Below are positions 12,929-15,461 of a stretch of 15,461 bases of DNA, piece by piece. The stretch comes from Bacillota bacterium. GTDB taxonomy: Bacteria > Bacillota > Clostridia > Peptostreptococcales > Anaerovoracaceae. Numbering within the stretch: the stretch's first letter is position 1; every line of letters begins with the position of its first letter. The notes beneath the pieces were generated by a model. That model saw only the letters and a program-made list of their open reading frames with translations, ran no database searches and had not been told where the DNA came from. A program made the translations under genes and the position numbers. Location: assembly GCA_017515765.1 (NCBI GenBank), contig JAFWFF010000066.1, positions 1-15,461 on the forward strand. Reading direction: 5' to 3'.

Positions 12929-13567
12929 ATGAACAAGAGTTTGGACGAAAGACTTTTTGAGCAGCTCATGAGAGCTCCTCACGCGATAAGGAAGACTATG
13001 CTTGAGAGCAGATCCGGCGGCGAAGGGCCCAAGGGCCCCGGCTGCCGCGGCGGACACCGTTTCATGCCGCCCCGCGGACCCGAGGCTTTCGGCGGCCATC
13101 ACGGCCCCGAAGCTTTCAGAGGCCATTGCGGTCCCGAAGGTCCACGCGGCCACATGGGATGCCGGGCTGCCGATCCGGGACGCGAGCACGGCCCCGGCGG
13201 GATGCACGGCCCCGGCGGGATGCGCGGCCATGGGCCCGCATTTATGAGGGAGCGCCTTCTGGGAGTCATCGCGGGCTATGAAGGCGGAGTGAGGCAGAAG
13301 ACTCTCACTGAAGAACTCAGGATCAACCCCTCCTCCGTATCCGAGATGATATCTAAGCTGCAGAACGACGGATATGTCGAGAGGACCGTGGATCCCGAAG
13401 ACAAGAGAGCCACACTGATAGTCCTGACGGAGCTCGGAGAAGCCAGGGCGGCAGAGCTCGAGGACGAACGCCAGGCCAGGTTTGCGAACCTGTTCTGCGC
13501 TCTGACTGAAGAAGAGAAAGAACAGCTCATCGCCCTGCTTGAGAAGCTGACCGCACCCGCTGAATGA
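12929..13567 (+). CDS. MarR-family regulator with His/Gly/Pro-rich insertion
   Basis: A 212-residue protein, the only plus-strand gene. Residues 1-28 are a helix like the first dimerisation helix of MarR proteins. Residues 29-104 are a low-complexity insertion with ten His and two Cys (C39, C66 plus C78 nearby), including three 9-residue repeats GPEAFGGHH, GPEAFRGHC, GPEGPRGHM (50-76) and two GPGGM units. Residues 105-175 are the winged helix: QKTLTEELRINPSSVSEMISKLQNDGYVERTVDPEDKRATLIVLTELG, with the usual wing D-x-R. The C-terminal helix (176-208) again fits MarR dimerisation. AAAGGAG lies 9 bases before the ATG. The insertion could bind metal ions such as Ni, Zn or Cu, but that is inference. 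Flanking operator candidates suggest autoregulation. No efflux pump gene lies beside it. Confidence 0.88.
   Translation: MNKSLDERLFEQLMRAPHAIRKTMLESRSGGEGPKGPGCRGGHRFMPPRGPEAFGGHHGPEAFRGHCGPEGPRGHMGCRAADPGREHGPGGMHGPGGMRGHGPAFMRERLLGVIAGYEGGVRQKTLTEELRINPSSVSEMISKLQNDGYVERTVDPEDKRATLIVLTELGEARAAELEDERQARFANLFCALTEEEKEQLIALLEKLTAPAE
13076..13156 (+). repeat. Three 27-base coding repeats in the MarR-type gene
   Basis: Three direct units of 27 bases encode GPEAFGGHH, GPEAFRGHC and GPEGPRGHM (codons 50-76). The first two are highly similar in DNA, which suggests growth by tandem duplication. Each unit carries one or two histidines near its end. Confidence 0.75.
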
Positions 13568-13593
13568 GTATTATCGTTTAGCCGATAAAAATA

Positions 13594-13636
13594 CCGGCCC
13601 CGCGCGGATGACGATCCGCAAGGGGCCGGCTTTTTT
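13594..13636 (+). terminator. Strong, probably bidirectional terminator
   Basis: CCGGCCCC (13594-13601) pairs with GGGGCCGG (13622-13629). After a 2-base internal mismatch, GCGGAT pairs with ATCCGC around a GACG loop. The plus strand continues CTTTTTTG, ending the MarR-type transcript. On the minus strand the same stem is followed by TATTTTTATC, so it can also end the convergent DUF1508 gene. Confidence 0.9.
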
Positions 13637-13681
13637 GCTTTATGAGGGGTTCCTTCCCGGAGCTGTTCCGGGCGTGCCCTG

Positions 13682-14050
13682 CTATTCCTCGTATACTATC
13701 GGGGAGTCGGCGTTCTTCCTGATGCTCTCGATCCCGTTCAGGCAGCTCTTCTTGGCCTTGTAGCCCTCGCCTGTCGCGATGATCTGGCCGTTTTTGGCTT
13801 TCAGGCGGAAGCGGAACTCGCCGGCTTTGTCTGTGTATACTTCGAATTTCGGGTTCTTGCAGGCCTCGAATTCCTCAACGGTCTGGTCTTCTACAGGTGC
13901 TATCGGCGCGTTGGTCTTTACGCTCGCGATGCCGTTAAGGCAGGAAGCCTTGGATTTGTAGACCTCGGAGTTCGCGATTATCTCGCCGTTCCCGGCCTTG
14001 AGGTCGAATTTGATGCCGGTCTTTGTCTCTTTTACTACATATTTGCCCAT
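13682..14050 (-). CDS. Tandem DUF1508 (YegP-like) protein
   Basis: A 122-residue protein made of two copies of the roughly 50-residue DUF1508 unit. Copy 1 (residues 2-50) has KFDLKAGNGEIIANSEVYKSKASCLNGIASV. Copy 2 (about 68-116) has RFRLKAKNGQIIATGEGYKAKKSCLNGIESI. The same two-repeat layout is seen in E. coli YegP, whose function is unknown. The copies are joined by an acidic linker (PVEDQTVEEFEAC). No signal peptide or membrane segment is visible. AAGGAG lies 6 bases before the ATG. The gene has its own promoter (14112-14141) and shares a terminator with the convergent MarR-type gene. Confidence 0.9.
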   Translation of the reverse strand: MGKYVVKETKTGIKFDLKAGNGEIIANSEVYKSKASCLNGIASVKTNAPIAPVEDQTVEEFEACKNPKFEVYTDKAGEFRFRLKAKNGQIIATGEGYKAKKSCLNGIESIRKNADSPIVYEE

Positions 14051-14111
14051 TTGTTTCTCCTTCCCGCGCCGCAGCGTGTTATCAGCTTTCGCTGTCGTTT
14101 TCTGTATATTC

Positions 14112-14141
14112 AGAATAATACTTTTTGACCGCGATTGTCAA
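14112..14141 (-). promoter_or_regulatory. Promoter of the DUF1508 gene
   Basis: On the minus strand an exact TTGACA (14136-14141) begins right after the stop of the upstream nucleotidase gene. A TATTCT (14112-14117) lies 18 bases away. An overlapping TATTAT at 15 bases is less well spaced. The leader would be about 55 bases and contains a small CAGC-GAAA-GCTG hairpin. Confidence 0.6.
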
Positions 14142-14142
14142 C

Positions 14143-15461
14143 CTATTCCACTATCTCGATCCTGCCCTCTACGTGCGCGTCCAGGCCCGGATGAGTCGCG
14201 AAGTACTCCTCGATGATGTTGTTCACGCTGGTCGCGACGATCCTTGGTTTGCGGTTCTCCTCCACTTCGGCGCGCGGCACTCCCATGAATTCGTCAAAAT
14301 TGGAATAATGGTAATTCTGGAGGCCGATCTTGATCCGGTCATCGTCACGTATCTCTTTATCGTTGAATGTCAGCTCCTCGATCATGTGGGTGGACTTGCG
14401 GTATTTGATGTGGACGCCCCTGGAGAACTGATAGAACTCGGTCTCCCCTTTCCAGGCGTCGTCCCTAAGGATGTGCTGCACCATGCGGCGGAACTGGGAC
14501 CCCGTGACCTCCACCATCCAGAGCGGGTCGTCAAAAGGCGTGTTTTCCAGCAGTTCCCGGTATTCGACTATCGGTCCCATCTTCTCCTTCCTGATCGATC
14601 CGGAACCGAACATCATTATGTCGTATGAAGCTTCATCTGCCATCACGTCGGCGTACAGATTTCCCATCTCGGTCTCCTGCTCCCTCAGAGGATGGGTGAG
14701 CTCGCGCTCGAACCTCGTCACGACGCGCTTGTACTTCTGGTCCGTGACGTCTTTATACTGGTCGAGGAGGCTCTGCATGACATGGTCGTTCTCCGCGGTG
14801 TCCTCGTCGATAGGGATGCACTTCCAGTTCCAGCGCTCGATCTTTTTGTTCTCCTTGTCGTAGAAGATGTCGAAGCGCCCCAGGTAGTCCGTCCCGGTGA
14901 ACGCCTGGACGATCGGGATGCCGTTAACCACCGCGGCTTTGTCCATATACGTGTGCGAATGGCCGCCGATTATGATGTCTACCCCGTATTCCTTCTTAAG
15001 CTCTTTGGCGAGCTGAAGGTCGTTCTCGTAGCCTATATGTGTAAGCAGGACGGTAAGGTCGGTATCGGTCGTGCGGTAATTGTCGCAGATGACCCCTATC
15101 TCCTTCGCCGCCCTCTTCATGTTCACATAGGATCCGATGATCTTCTCGGATTTGGTCGAAGACAGCACTTCCTGGGTCAGGATGCCGATGAAGAGTATCT
15201 TCACTCCGTCGACCATAACGTTGATGTAGGGAGCAAAGAGCCTCTTGTTGTTGACCGTTATGAAAAGGTCAGCGTTGATGATCGGGAAGTCGGCGCACTT
15301 TTCAAGGAACAGAAGGTGCGCGAGCCCGTAGTCGACCTCGTGGTTGCCGAGCGAGACGACGTCAGGCTTCATCAGGTTGATCATGTCTATCGTCGAGATG
15401 CCCAGGTACTCCTGGTCGATGATCGAGCCCCTGAACATGTCGCCTGCGATCGCGTATATGG
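14143..15461 (-). CDS. 5'-nucleotidase / UshA-type metallophosphatase, N-terminus off the window
   Basis: The frame is open to the right edge. It reads YAIAGDMFRGS before the first in-window Met at 15438, and that GDxxxGS is the second metal-binding block of the family, so the true start lies beyond the window. Further calcineurin-type metal motifs are GNHEVDYG (GNHE), LLTHIGYE and GHSHTYMD (GHSH). The C-terminal half is the 5'-nucleotidase substrate domain: NLYADVMADEASYDIMMFGSGSIR, then ELLENTPFDDPLWMVEVTGSQFRRMVQHIL. Such enzymes hydrolyse nucleotides, UDP-sugars or 2',3'-cyclic nucleotides, usually outside the membrane. Whether this one has a signal peptide cannot be seen. The domain ends soon after PGLDAHVEGRIEIVE, without an LPxTG or membrane anchor, so a secreted or cytoplasmic form is likely. 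The stop is TAG. Confidence 0.9.
   Translation of the reverse strand, partial: IYAIAGDMFRGSIIDQEYLGISTIDMINLMKPDVVSLGNHEVDYGLAHLLFLEKCADFPIINADLFITVNNKRLFAPYINVMVDGVKILFIGILTQEVLSSTKSEKIIGSYVNMKRAAKEIGVICDNYRTTDTDLTVLLTHIGYENDLQLAKELKKEYGVDIIIGGHSHTYMDKAAVVNGIPIVQAFTGTDYLGRFDIFYDKENKKIERWNWKCIPIDEDTAENDHVMQSLLDQYKDVTDQKYKRVVTRFERELTHPLREQETEMGNLYADVMADEASYDIMMFGSGSIRKEKMGPIVEYRELLENTPFDDPLWMVEVTGSQFRRMVQHILRDDAWKGETEFYQFSRGVHIKYRKSTHMIEELTFNDKEIRDDDRIKIGLQNYHYSNFDEFMGVPRAEVEENRKPRIVATSVNNIIEEYFATHPGLDAHVEGRIEIVE

Noticed and set aside
12809..13231. A 140-codon minus-strand frame across the marR promoter and His-rich region
   Set aside because: Its Ala-rich repeats are simply the reverse reading of the GPE/GH repeat codons. 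It also crosses the promoter and both operator candidates.

Overview
The window looks like a chromosomal segment of a moderately GC-rich anaerobic member of the Bacillota, most likely class Clostridia. This rests on the conserved gene order rpsU-yqeY / phoH-ybeY-cdd-era-recO-(UBA/DUF4342)-glyS-ppdK, on AGGAGG-type ribosome binding sites before most genes, on SigA-like promoters (TTGACA/TATAAT), and on a one-piece (alpha2) glycyl-tRNA synthetase together with pyruvate phosphate dikinase. All genes but one lie on the minus strand. I see no tRNA, rRNA, CRISPR array, IS element or phage gene. No stretch longer than about 190 bases lacks a gene.

Layout, read along the minus strand from right to left. 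(1) 15461-14143: a 5'-nucleotidase/UshA-type metallophosphatase whose N-terminus runs off the window. (2) 14050-13682: a tandem DUF1508 (YegP-like) protein with its own promoter. (3) The only plus-strand gene, 12929-13567, is a MarR-type regulator with a His/Gly/Pro-rich insertion. It ends at a strong bidirectional terminator shared with the DUF1508 gene. (4) 12741-11357: an XRE-type regulator interrupted by an in-frame TGA, then a PAP2 lipid phosphatase. (5) 11318-10567: promoter, rpsU, yqeY and terminator. (6) 10508-1867: a long housekeeping cluster with very short gaps (phoH, ybeY, cdd, era, recO, a UBA-like ORF, a DUF4342/coiled-coil ORF, glyS, ppdK) closed by a hairpin. (7) 1737-55: a small membrane protein and a LarA-type nickel-dependent racemase. 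A possible further gene start sits at the left edge.

Functionally the core is housekeeping: ribosome assembly and quality control (S21, YbeY, Era), DNA repair (RecO), pyrimidine salvage (Cdd), aminoacylation (GlyRS) and pyruvate/PEP interconversion (PPDK). The accessory interest lies in the divergent regulator pair around 12742-12928. There, a 20-bp perfect palindrome fills the spacer of a perfect-consensus promoter for the XRE gene, and two copies of a different near-palindrome (TTnGGTACCnAA) bracket the marR promoter. Both regulators therefore look autoregulated.

The oddest feature is that two genes are each split by a single in-frame stop codon with intact family sequence on both sides: TAG in the UBA-DUF4342 gene (6750-6752) and TGA in the XRE gene (12478-12480). 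TAG and TGA are both used as ordinary stops elsewhere in the window, so a changed genetic code is unlikely. Recent nonsense mutation, sequence error, or stop-restart/readthrough remain possible.
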